Origin: Martelella mediterranea DSM 17316 | GTDB lineage: Bacteria; Pseudomonadota; Alphaproteobacteria; Rhizobiales; Rhizobiaceae | Length of the DNA stretch: 64,000 nucleotides | Assembly: GCF_002043005.1 (NCBI RefSeq) | Contig: NZ_CP020330.1 | Location: 558,001-622,000, forward strand | Direction: 5' to 3' | Part shown: one piece after another, positions 1-8,660 of the stretch | How positions within the stretch are numbered: position 1 is the stretch's first letter | Layout of the letters: each line of letters opens with the position of its first letter | The notes under the pieces: model-generated | The model's input: the letters and a program-made list of their open reading frames with translations, nothing else | Told to the model about the DNA's origin: nothing | The model's database searches: none | Made by a program: the position numbers and the translations under genes

Positions 1-1684
1 CCACGGGCAGGTTTTCGTATTTCAGCGCGAGATAGAGCTCCTGGCCGCGCCGGATATAACGCTCGAGCGCCGCGAAATCCCCCGCACGCGTCATGCCGAG
101 GATGAAGGTCAGGTCGGCCCCGACCGAGAAGGCGCGCAGATCGTCATTGCCGATGACCAGTGCACGGAACCGGTCCGACGCTTCCTTCAGCGTCCGTTCC
201 AGCGCATCGAACACGGTCGGGTGCAGGGCGTTCATCTTGGTGTGCACCTCGAAACAGCCGACGCCGTCGCCCATGTCCCATAGGCTCGCCCCCTCGGTTG
301 CGATCACCGGAGCGGCTGATTTCGCGTCGGAAAGGGCGGGACGCGCCACCACCGGCGCGGCAATGCGGCCGCCGGCAACCGACAGCGCAAGGCCATCACG
401 ATAGAACCCGCCTTCCTCCTCCGCTCGCGCGACAAGCGCCGGCGTTTCGCCGAGAACCAACTTCACCACCTCGGCGGTCCGCGAAGCGCCCACCCGGTCG
501 GCGAGCGCGAACGGCCCCTGTCGCCAGCCATAGCCGAGCGCCATGGCGGCATCGATCGCCTCGACATCGCCGGCGATCTCGGCGCCATTTTCGGCCGTAT
601 AGCAAAGCACATTGGCAAAGACCGCACGGGCGTAATCGCCGAGCCTGCCTTCCGCCGCGAGCATCGCGCCGGCGTCGCGCCCGCCGGCGGGCAGGGAAGC
701 GGGGTTTACGGGCTGAAGCGCGCGATATTCGCGGGTAACGAGGTCCAGCGCCTCCATGCCCGCGTCCCCCTTTCGGTAGAAGCCGGCCCCCGACTTGCGG
801 CCGAAACGCCCGGCGGCGATCAGCGCGGTCATGGTTTCGTCGGCGGGCAGGTTGAAGCGATGCAGCCGGTCGGACGGCGGAAGCGCCGCCAAGAGGCTCG
901 CCCATACCTGCGGCACCAGATCAATGCCGACCAGATCGAACAGGCCGAAGACGCCGGTGCGCGGCACGCCGAAGGCCCCGTGAACGGCATCGGCCTCCTC
1001 GACGGTCAGGCCCATTCGCACCGCCTCGATCGCGGCGGCGGCCATCCAGAAACAGCCGATCCGGTTGGCGATGAAGCCCGGCGTGTCGCGGCACTCCACC
1101 ACGGTCTTGCCGAGCACCGCTTGGGCCGCGGCGCGCACCCGCGCAGTGATGGCGGGATCGGTTTCCGGCGTCGTCACGAACTCGAACAATTGCATCACGC
1201 GCGGCGGGTTGAAGAAGTGGCTGATGACGAAATCGCGGGCGAAGCTGGCCGGCAATCCGCCGATCAGTTCGGCATGCGGAATGGTCGAGGTGTTTGACGA
1301 CACGATGGCCCCCGGACGACGCACCTGCTCTATTTTGTGGTAGAGCGCCCGCTTCAGGTCCAGCCGCTCGACAATCGCCTCGACGATCCAATCGCAATCG
1401 GCCAGGCGATCGAGATTGTCCTCGACATTGCCCGCCCGCACCAGCGCGGGACCCGCCTCGCCCATGAAGCCGCGCGTCTTGATCTGCCGCGCGATCCCCG
1501 CCTCGGCCGGCCCGTTGCGGTTATCCTCGCCCGCAATATCGAGCAGTTCGACGGGAATGCCCGCATTGGCGAATTGCGCCGCGATGCCTGCGCCCATGCT
1601 GCCCGCGCCGATGACGGCCGCCCGGCGGATGCCGGTCTCGGCGGCATAAAGCGCGATGGGGTGGTGCTGTGTGTCCAAAGTCAT
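1..1684 (-). CDS. 3-hydroxyacyl-CoA dehydrogenase / enoyl-CoA hydratase fusion, FadN-like (3' end outside window)
   Basis: About 561 residues are visible, read from the minus strand; the C-terminus lies beyond the left edge. After a short leader a Rossmann NAD-binding motif (VIGAGSMGAG, about residues 20-30) opens a 3-hydroxyacyl-CoA dehydrogenase domain. It continues through SSNTST, the SHFFNPP motif and the DTPGFIANR motif, then the C-terminal dehydrogenase domains. A crotonase domain begins near residue 460 with a FSVGADL oxyanion segment. Dehydrogenase-before-hydratase is the order of Bacillus FadN, the reverse of E. coli FadB. It should hydrate enoyl-CoA and oxidise 3-hydroxyacyl-CoA with NAD in beta-oxidation. 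The ATG lies one base after the TGA of the upstream crotonase, so it is the distal gene of the TetR-NMO-ECH operon. Confidence 0.88.
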   Translation of the reverse strand, partial: MTLDTQHHPIALYAAETGIRRAAVIGAGSMGAGIAAQFANAGIPVELLDIAGEDNRNGPAEAGIARQIKTRGFMGEAGPALVRAGNVEDNLDRLADCDWIVEAIVERLDLKRALYHKIEQVRRPGAIVSSNTSTIPHAELIGGLPASFARDFVISHFFNPPRVMQLFEFVTTPETDPAITARVRAAAQAVLGKTVVECRDTPGFIANRIGCFWMAAAAIEAVRMGLTVEEADAVHGAFGVPRTGVFGLFDLVGIDLVPQVWASLLAALPPSDRLHRFNLPADETMTALIAAGRFGRKSGAGFYRKGDAGMEALDLVTREYRALQPVNPASLPAGGRDAGAMLAAEGRLGDYARAVFANVLCYTAENGAEIAGDVEAIDAAMALGYGWRQGPFALADRVGASRTAEVVKLVLGETPALVARAEEEGGFYRDGLALSVAGGRIAAPVVARPALSDAKSAAPVIATEGASLWDMGDGVGCFEVHTKMNALHPTVFDALERTLKEASDRFRALVIGNDDLRAFSVGADLTFILGMTRAGDFAALERYIRRGQELYLALKYENLPV

Positions 1685-1685
1685 G

Positions 1686-2468
1686 TCAGCCTGCCGTAAA
1701 GTTCGGTTTACGTTTATTGAAGAAGGCCTCCAGCGCCTCGTCGAAATCCGGTTCCGCCGCCGAGGCGGCGAAGGCTGTGCGTTCGGCATCGAGGTGGGCG
1801 GCATAATGGGCGCGCGGTCTGCGGATCAGATCCCTGATCCGCGCCATTGCGCCTGCAGGGCCGGCTGCAAGCCGCGCGGCCAGTTGGTCCGTTTCCGTCG
1901 CGAGCGCCTCATCGGCGACGACGCGGTTCACGAGCCCCAGCCGCAGCGCTTCGTCCGCGTCGATGGTGGGCGAAAGCAGCATCAGTTCCAGCGCCTTGCG
2001 CGGCCCCACCAATTGCGGAAGGGCCCAGGTGATGCCGCAGTCGCCGGGTCCGGCGACCCGCACATAGGCCGTGGAGAGGGATGCGGACTGCCCCGCCAGA
2101 CACAGGTCGGCGGCAAGCGCGACGCTCATCCCGGCGCCCGCCGCAACACCCTGGACCGCGGCGATCGAGACCGCCCGGCATTCGGAAAGGAGCGCCAGTC
2201 CCTCATGGATCGGCGCAATCAGTTCATGGGCAAAGCCGCTCCGGTCTTGGGCCTTGCGAAAGCTTGCAAGGTCGCCCCCGGCCATGAAGGCGCGGCCCGC
2301 TCCGGAAAGCACGATGACCCGCAGAGCGGGTTCGGCCGCGAGCGCGCGAACGCCGTCGCGAAACGCAACCGCCGTCGCGACATCCGCGGCGTTCATGGCC
2401 TCGGGACGGTTGAAGGTGATGCGCCCGACCCCGTCCGCGAAGGAGACCTCGACCGGCGCGTCGCTCAC
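1686..2468 (-). CDS. Crotonase-superfamily protein (enoyl-CoA hydratase/isomerase-like), catalytic Glu pair absent
   Basis: The 260-residue protein has the single-domain crotonase fold: a FNRPEAMNA start motif, the AGGDL oxyanion-hole segment near residue 64 and GVAAGAG near 108. Aligned by eye to rat enoyl-CoA hydratase, the positions of Glu144 and Glu164 are Ser and Tyr. Simple syn-hydration is therefore doubtful, and isomerase, hydrolase or C-C cleavage chemistry is more likely. It overlaps the upstream flavin oxidoreductase by 4 bp (ATGA) and is followed after one base by the FadN-like gene, so the three are translationally coupled. In actinobacterial steroid ring degradation a crotonase (EchA20) sits beside a related flavin enzyme, which makes ring hydrolysis one possibility. 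The substrate is unknown. Confidence 0.85.
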   Translation of the reverse strand: MSDAPVEVSFADGVGRITFNRPEAMNAADVATAVAFRDGVRALAAEPALRVIVLSGAGRAFMAGGDLASFRKAQDRSGFAHELIAPIHEGLALLSECRAVSIAAVQGVAAGAGMSVALAADLCLAGQSASLSTAYVRVAGPGDCGITWALPQLVGPRKALELMLLSPTIDADEALRLGLVNRVVADEALATETDQLAARLAAGPAGAMARIRDLIRRPRAHYAAHLDAERTAFAASAAEPDFDEALEAFFNKRKPNFTAG

Positions 2469-3439
2469 GACGCATCCTCCAGGAAAGGATCGCGCGCCGC
2501 CTGGCGCATCGCCTCGCGATATTCCGCAACCAGCGCCTCGGCGAGTTCGGCGGCGGGGCGCACATCATGGATGGCGCCGACGCCCTGGCCCGCCGACCAG
2601 ACATTCTTCCAGGCTCTCGCCTCGTTGCGCATGTCGAGTTCCTGATGGTCCGGCAGATTGTCCGGATCGAGCCCGGCGGCAACGACGGAAGGCCGCAGGA
2701 AATTCGCGTGAACGCCGGAAATGTTCTTGGTATACAGCACGTCGGCGGCGCTTGAAGAGACCATCATCTGCTTTTGCGCGTCGCTAACCATGGCTTCCTC
2801 GGTGGCCATGAACCGCGTGCCCATATAGGCGAAATCGGCCCCCATCATCCGCGCGGCGGCGACATCGCGGCCGTTGCTGATCGCGCCCGCGAGGGCGACG
2901 ATGCCATCGAAGAACGACCGGATCTCGCCGACCAGCGCGAACGGGCTCATCAGCCCGGCATGCCCGCCGGCGCCGGCGGCGACCGCGACGATCCCGTCCA
3001 CCCCGGCCTCCACCGCCTTTTCGGCGTGGCGGGTGCGGATCACATCATGCATGATGATCCCGCCATAGGAATGGACCGCATCCACCACATCCGGCACGGC
3101 GCCGAGCGAGGTGATGACCAGCGGCACCTTGTGCTTCACCACGACTTCGAGATCGGCCGCAAGGCGGGGATTGGTCTTGTGCACGATCAGGTTGACGCCA
3201 TAGACCGCCGCGCGCCCGACGGCGGCGCGGCGCTCCTCGATCATGGTGAGCCAGTCGGAAAACCCCTCGACGGTCCTCTGGTTCAAGGCCGGAAACGTGC
3301 CAATGAGGCCCTTGCCGCAACAGGCCGAGACGAGGTCAGGCCCGGAGGTCAGGAACATCGGCGATACGATGACGGGCGCACGCAGCCCCGCCGCGAACTT
3401 GTCGGGAACAGGCAGTTTGATATCCTCCTCAGGCTTCAA
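2465..3439 (-). CDS. NAD(P)H-dependent flavin oxidoreductase, nitronate monooxygenase / IpdC-like
   Basis: The 324-residue TIM-barrel protein belongs to the 2-nitropropane dioxygenase (NMO) superfamily that binds FMN. Visible signatures are APVIVSPMF at the N-terminus, the glycine-rich AAGAGGHAG stretch near residue 175, the ALAGAISNG strand and GADFAYMGTRF, which form the flavin phosphate site. Family members are nitronate monooxygenases, enoyl reductases or, as with mycobacterial IpdC, reductases acting on hydroxylated CoA intermediates of steroid rings. Its place inside a CoA-ester operon favours the IpdC-like role over nitronate detoxification, but this is inference. Its 5' end overlaps the 3' end of the TetR gene by 11 bp. 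Confidence 0.82.
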   Translation of the reverse strand: MKPEEDIKLPVPDKFAAGLRAPVIVSPMFLTSGPDLVSACCGKGLIGTFPALNQRTVEGFSDWLTMIEERRAAVGRAAVYGVNLIVHKTNPRLAADLEVVVKHKVPLVITSLGAVPDVVDAVHSYGGIIMHDVIRTRHAEKAVEAGVDGIVAVAAGAGGHAGLMSPFALVGEIRSFFDGIVALAGAISNGRDVAAARMMGADFAYMGTRFMATEEAMVSDAQKQMMVSSSAADVLYTKNISGVHANFLRPSVVAAGLDPDNLPDHQELDMRNEARAWKNVWSAGQGVGAIHDVRPAAELAEALVAEYREAMRQAARDPFLEDAS

Positions 3440-4055
3440 GGCCGGCCAGCAGCGTTGCCACCACGCCGTCCACCACGTCCCTGGCGGGCACGGCGCCGTC
3501 GGGATCGTACCAGCGGCCGATCCAGTTCAGCGCTCCTGTGATGGTAAAGGTGATCATCCGCGCATCCGTGCCCTTGATCGACCCGTCGTCGATCCCCTCC
3601 TGCACCAGCGAGCGCATGGTGAGATCGATCTCGCGCTTGAGCGCGCGAAAGGTCGCGCGGCTTTCATCGGAAAGCTCGAAATCGCCGGTGCGCGTGATGA
3701 TCCGGCCGAAATCCTGGGTCATGATCATGCCGTAGCGGCGCATGACCTGCGCCAGCCGCCACAGGCCGGGACCGCGCTCTCGGGACGCCTCTACGGCGGC
3801 CTCGCTGAGAGCCTCGAGGCCCCGCCGCACGCAGGCGAACAGGACTTCGTCCTTGTTCCTGAAATAGTGATAGATCGTCGGCTTGGTGACGTTGAGTTCG
3901 GCCGCCACATCGTCCATCGAGGTCGCCACGAAGCCCCGCGCGTTGAAATGGCGCACGGCCGTTTCAAGCACAGCCTCACGCTTGCGCTTTTGAATGTTCG
4001 CCCTGTCCTTGAGGCTCCCCCACGGGGACGGGTTTGGTCGATCCTGCGCGCTCAT
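3429..4055 (-). CDS. TetR/AcrR family transcriptional regulator
   Basis: The 208-residue protein has an N-terminal TetR helix-turn-helix near residues 28-75 (MDDVAAELNVTKPTIYHYF, then NKDEVLF) and a divergent C-terminal ligand-binding domain with TetR_C/KstR-like features. It is the first gene of the minus-strand operon running to the FadN-like gene and faces the plus-strand SDR gene across a 190-bp spacer with two TTACT...AGTAA palindromes. It probably represses both directions and responds to an acyl-CoA intermediate, as FadR/KstR-type TetR regulators do. That ligand is an inference. Confidence 0.88.
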   Translation of the reverse strand: MSAQDRPNPSPWGSLKDRANIQKRKREAVLETAVRHFNARGFVATSMDDVAAELNVTKPTIYHYFRNKDEVLFACVRRGLEALSEAAVEASRERGPGLWRLAQVMRRYGMIMTQDFGRIITRTGDFELSDESRATFRALKREIDLTMRSLVQEGIDDGSIKGTDARMITFTITGALNWIGRWYDPDGAVPARDVVDGVVATLLAGLEA

Positions 4056-4086
4056 GGGCTCTCCAACCTTGCTTGGAACCTATGGT

Positions 4087-4209
4087 TACTCTTGAGTATA
4101 TTTCTCGTCAATCCCTAAAGCTCTAATTACCACCCTTTACGAGCCTCCTCGTTGCGGACACATCGTGAGCAGAAATATTCTTGTCAGAAACAATCTTACT
4201 CTATAGTAA
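4087..4209. promoter_or_regulatory. Divergent promoter with two candidate TetR operators
   Basis: The spacer between the TetR gene and the plus-strand SDR gene holds two related dyads. TACTCTTGAGTA at 4087-4098 has 5-bp arms and a 2-bp spacer; TTACTCTATAGTAA at 4196-4209 has 5-bp arms and a 4-bp spacer. Both read roughly TTACTC-TN-GAGTAA. The rest of this spacer is AT-richer than its surroundings. Binding by the adjacent TetR protein is inferred from position and symmetry. Confidence 0.5.
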
Positions 4210-4246
4210 TATTTCCAGAGTTATGGCCGAACAGGGAGGGTCGCAT

Positions 4247-5008
4247 ATGGAAATCCAGGGACAATCGGCAATCGTGACCGGGGGCGGCTCCGGGCTCGGC
4301 GCGGCGACGGCGCGGATGCTGGCCGATGCCGGGGCCAAGGTGGCTCTTCTCGACTTCAACATCGAAGCGGCGGAGCAGCACGCGGCAACCATTGGCGGGC
4401 TCGCGCTGCGTTGCGACGTATCCGATGGCGCCTCGGTCGAGGCTGCGTTCAACGCCGCCATAGCAGCCCACGGCGCGCCTCGCATTCTGGTGAACTGCGC
4501 CGGCATCGCCCCGGCACAGAAGATCGTTTCGAGCAAGGGCACGATGCCGCTCGATGCCTTCGTCAGGGCGATCAACGTGAACCTGATCGGGACCTTCGCC
4601 ACACTGCGCATGCTGTTTGAAGCAGCCGCCGGCGAGACCCCGCTGGAGACCGGGGAACGCGCGGTCGCGGTCAACACCGCGTCGATCGCGGCCTATGAGG
4701 GCCAGATCGGTCAGACCGCCTATGCTGCCTCGAAAGGCGGGGTGGTGGGGTTGACGCTGCCCGCCGCGCGCGAGGGCGCATCACTCGGCATTCGCGTCTG
4801 CACCATCGCGCCCGGTATCTTCGAGACGGCGATGCTGAAGAGCCTGCCACAGGCGGCGCAGGAGAGTCTGGGGCAGTCGGTCCCCTTCCCCTCGCGGCTC
4901 GGCCAGCCGGAGGAATATGCAAGGCTCGCGCGCTTCATTATCGAAAATCCGATGCTGAACGGCGAGGTCATCCGCCTCGACGGCGCGCTGCGGATGGGCC
5001 CGAAATAG
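4247..5008 (+). CDS. SDR 3-hydroxyacyl-CoA dehydrogenase, type II (HSD10-like)
   Basis: The 253-residue short-chain dehydrogenase carries the cofactor motif TGGGSGLG (about residues 10-17), the NCAG segment and the active-site YAASKG. Its overall layout, including the insert between the early strands and NVNLIGTF, matches the HSD17B10 / 2-methyl-3-hydroxybutyryl-CoA dehydrogenase branch. It should oxidise a 3-hydroxyacyl-CoA with NAD. The ATG at 4247 is chosen because GGGAGGG lies 6 bases upstream; an in-frame upstream extension to 4181 has no such site. It stands alone on the plus strand, divergent from the TetR gene and convergent with etfA. Confidence 0.87.
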   Translation: MEIQGQSAIVTGGGSGLGAATARMLADAGAKVALLDFNIEAAEQHAATIGGLALRCDVSDGASVEAAFNAAIAAHGAPRILVNCAGIAPAQKIVSSKGTMPLDAFVRAINVNLIGTFATLRMLFEAAAGETPLETGERAVAVNTASIAAYEGQIGQTAYAASKGGVVGLTLPAAREGASLGIRVCTIAPGIFETAMLKSLPQAAQESLGQSVPFPSRLGQPEEYARLARFIIENPMLNGEVIRLDGALRMGPK

Positions 5009-5018
5009 GCCGGACGGA

Positions 5019-5064
5019 CCGGGCGAGAGCCCGGCCCTTCACGGGAGGGGCTGCGATGCCCCTC
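5019..5064. terminator. Two hairpins between convergent SDR and etfA genes
   Basis: CCGGGC-GAGA-GCCCGG (5019-5034) and GAGGGGC-TGCGAT-GCCCCTC (5045-5064) are perfect stems in the 54-bp gap; the second overlaps the etfA stop codon. Neither is followed by a clear T-run, so they may act as a bidirectional barrier and not as a classical intrinsic terminator. Confidence 0.45.
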
Positions 5065-5979
5065 AGAGTTTCTCGATCAGTTCGGGAACGGCGGTAAAGA
5101 GATCCGCGCACAGGCCGTAATCGGCGACCTGAAAGATCGGCGCTTCCTCATCCTTGTTGATCGCGACGATGATCTTCGAATCCTTCATGCCCGCAAGATG
5201 CTGGATCGCACCCGAGATGCCGACGGCAAGGTAGAGATCGGGCGCGACAATCTTGCCGGTCTGGCCCACCTGGAGATCGTTCGGGGCAAATCCGGAATCG
5301 ACGGCGGCGCGCGAAGCGCCAACGGCGGCGCCCAGTCTGTCCGCCAGTTCGCCGACCAGGGCGAAGTTCTCTTCCGAGCCAAGACCGCGGCCGCCCGAGA
5401 CCACGATACCGGCCGAGGCCAGTTCCGGACGGTCGCTTTTGGCGACCTCATCGCCAACCCAGGAGGACAGTTCAGAAGCTACAGGCACGTTGACCTCGGA
5501 CACCGCCGCCGAACCGCCGTCGCCTGCCGGATCGAAGGCGGCGGTGCGAATCGTCATCACCTTCTTTTCGTCCCTGGACCGTACGGTCTGGATCGCGTTA
5601 CCCGCATAAACGGGACGCTCGAACGTATCGGCATCGACGATGCGGGAAACGTCCGGGATCACCATCACGTCCAGCAGCGCCGCCACGCGCGGCATGATGT
5701 TCTTCGCATCGCTGGTGGATGGCGCGACGATGTGGGTGAAATCGCCGGCGAGCGACGCGATCAGGTCGGCGACAGGCTCGGCCAGGCGATGGGCGAGGCT
5801 GTCGCCATCGGCCACGATGACGCTCGTCACGCCGGCAATCCCTCCCGCCGCCTTGCCCGCTGCGCCATCAGTGCAGAGCACCGTAATGTCTCCGAGCGGC
5901 TTTACCGCATTCACCGCCCTAGCGGTCGCGCCAACGTCCAGTTTGCCGTCTTTCACTTCCGCAACAACAAGAACAGCCA

Positions 5980-5980
<1 letters not shown>
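5063..5980 (-). CDS. etfA: Electron transfer flavoprotein alpha subunit
   Basis: The 305-residue protein has the N-terminal nucleotide-binding-like domain and the C-terminal FAD domain of EtfA. The FAD signature is seen as [18 protein letters not shown], followed by [15 protein letters not shown] near the C-terminus. With EtfB it carries electrons from acyl-CoA dehydrogenases to ETF-quinone oxidoreductase. It follows etfB with a one-base TGATG overlap. Its location beside four acyl-CoA dehydrogenase genes suggests a dedicated electron acceptor for this cluster, although it could also be the general cellular ETF. Confidence 0.95.
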
Positions 5981-6738
<758 letters not shown>

Positions 6739-6862
6739 GGCATTTCCTCATTCGTTTCCGGTGGATTGAAATTCAGCTCCCGTCGCCGGAGCGCCGAAGC
6801 ATCACTTTGACAGGGCAGGACGGCTCGCCCACGGCGGCCGCAATCATGGGCCGCCGCCGGGA

Positions 6863-7678
6863 TCAGGTCCGGCGCGGCTTGCCCGAATGCGTCCAGTCCG
6901 GCGTGTTGATGACGCGCTCGGCCGTCAGCGCTTCCTCGGACAGATATTTCGTGGTCGTCCAGCCGCCATCCACCGCCAGCACCTGGCCGTTGATCCAGCC
7001 GGAGGCGGGCGAGGACAGGAAATACACCGCCTCGGCAACATCCTCGGCCCGGCCCATGCGATTGTGAGGCGTCATGTCGCGGTTCATTCTCAGGAAGCCC
7101 TCATCTTCCAGCCGGTGATTGGTCATCGGCGTCGGGATCACGCCTGGCGCGACCGAATTGGTGCGAACGCCGGACGATCCGTACTGTGCGGCCAGATGCC
7201 GGGTGAGCCCGTCGAGCCCGGTCTTGGCGGCGCTGTAGGCCCCGCCGCGCAGCCCGCCGAGGATGGCATAGGTGGACGAGATGTTGACGATCGTCGCCTC
7301 ATCGCCGAAGGCCTTCAGCGCCTCGCGGCACAGGCGGAACGGCGCGCGCAGCATCAGGCCCAGGAAATAGTCGAGGGTCTCGTCATCCGTTTCGTGGACC
7401 GGTTTCGGGCTTCCGATCCCGGCATTGTTGACCAGATGGTCGAGCCGGCCGAACCGGTCGAGCGCTGTCGCCACCGCCTTTTGCGGCGCATCGTCCGCCA
7501 TCACATCGAGCGAAACGGTTGCGAGCCGCTCGCCGTATTCGGCGCAGGCGGCCTCGAGTTCCCCAAGCTTTTCGGCGCTGCGGCCGACGCCGACGACGGC
7601 GCACCCGTCTTGAAGAAAGCGGCGGGCCGTCGCAAGTCCGATGCCGCTCGAGGCGCCGGTAATCAAGGCTACACGCAT
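6863..7678 (-). CDS. SDR family oxidoreductase
   Basis: The 271-residue classical SDR shows TGASSGIG near residue 7, NNAG near 88, the serine strand NISSTY and the active-site YSAAK. The tail after the INGQVLAVDGGW motif is about 25 residues longer than the usual SDR end. It lies 10 bp downstream of the small acyl-CoA dehydrogenase subunit, at the end of the minus-strand ACAD operon, which suggests oxidation of a hydroxyacyl-CoA or a ring alcohol. The substrate cannot be read from the sequence. Confidence 0.85.
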   Translation of the reverse strand: MRVALITGASSGIGLATARRFLQDGCAVVGVGRSAEKLGELEAACAEYGERLATVSLDVMADDAPQKAVATALDRFGRLDHLVNNAGIGSPKPVHETDDETLDYFLGLMLRAPFRLCREALKAFGDEATIVNISSTYAILGGLRGGAYSAAKTGLDGLTRHLAAQYGSSGVRTNSVAPGVIPTPMTNHRLEDEGFLRMNRDMTPHNRMGRAEDVAEAVYFLSSPASGWINGQVLAVDGGWTTTKYLSEEALTAERVINTPDWTHSGKPRRT

Positions 7679-7688
7679 GAAGTCCTCC

Positions 7689-8660
7689 CTAAGCTCTGGA
7701 AAATGCCACCAGCGGGGCCGGCAGGTCGAGAAGCGGCTGCCCCTCCCCGAGGCGGCCGAGAATATGGGCCTGCTTCACGAAACGATGGGCGTCCGCCTCG
7801 TCCGAAAAGCCGATGCCGCCGTGAATCTGGACGCAGAGCGAGGCGTTGGCGAGCGCGGTCTTCGGCGCCAGACGCCTCAACGCCGCCACCTGGAAGGCCG
7901 CGTCCTCGCGCCCGTCCGAAAGCGCGAGCGCGGCCATGTCCAGTAGCGCGGAGATACGCTCGGTCCCGACCGCCATATTGGCGCAATGGTGCTTGATGGC
8001 CTGAAAACTGCCGATCACGCTGCCGAACTGGCGTCTGATCCCGGCATATTCGACCGCCATGTCGCGGGCGGCCTCGGCTACGCCCAGGAGCTGTGCGCTG
8101 ACCAAGAGTGACGACAACAGGAGAAGCCCGGCCTCGTCGGTTTCCGCGATCGCCTGTCCGTCATTCGCGGGCATGCGCGCGATGGAAAGGTCGTGCCCCA
8201 GCCCCGCCTCCGGCGCGGCGTCGGCGATCCGAACGAGTTCAAGACGTTCCGCCCCGAACACCAGCGCCATCCCGGCCTGCGCCGGATCGATCAACAGATA
8301 GCCGTTGCCGCTGCGCACGGCCGGCGCGACCGCCGTCTCACCCGCTGCGATCGCCGCCATCAGCGCATCGTCTCCGCTGGACGCGGCAAGCCGTACGGCA
8401 AGTGCTGCGGCAAGGCTGCGGGGCGTAAGCAGGTGCCGCCCGAAGAGGACATGCACCAGCGCCTCCTCGACGATCCCGAACCCCGCCCCGCCCTGCTCTT
8501 CCGGCAGTCCAAGCAGAAAAGCGCCGAAACCGGACGCTTCGGCAAGATTGTCCGAAGCGCCTTCGCGCAGTCGCGCGAGCGGATAGCTGCCGGCGAGCAT
8601 GGCTTCAGCGGCATCAAGGATCTGGCGCTGGTCAGCGTTCCGGTTCAGATCATAGCTCAT
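7689..8660 (-). CDS. Acyl-CoA dehydrogenase small (beta-like) subunit
   Basis: The 323-residue protein has the acyl-CoA dehydrogenase fold but is shorter than the usual 380. The C-terminal FAD-contact motif RRQFGSVIGSFQAIKHH and IHGGIGFSDE are present. No Glu stands at the helix-G position or at the MCAD Glu376 position, so it is probably non-catalytic by itself. The preferred ATG overlaps the stop of the large subunit by ATGA (8657-8660); a longer reading is possible but would bury the start in that gene. Large/small pairs of this type form alpha2-beta2 dehydrogenases in steroid side-chain and ring degradation. Confidence 0.85.
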   Translation of the reverse strand: MSYDLNRNADQRQILDAAEAMLAGSYPLARLREGASDNLAEASGFGAFLLGLPEEQGGAGFGIVEEALVHVLFGRHLLTPRSLAAALAVRLAASSGDDALMAAIAAGETAVAPAVRSGNGYLLIDPAQAGMALVFGAERLELVRIADAAPEAGLGHDLSIARMPANDGQAIAETDEAGLLLLSSLLVSAQLLGVAEAARDMAVEYAGIRRQFGSVIGSFQAIKHHCANMAVGTERISALLDMAALALSDGREDAAFQVAALRRLAPKTALANASLCVQIHGGIGFSDEADAHRFVKQAHILGRLGEGQPLLDLPAPLVAFSRA

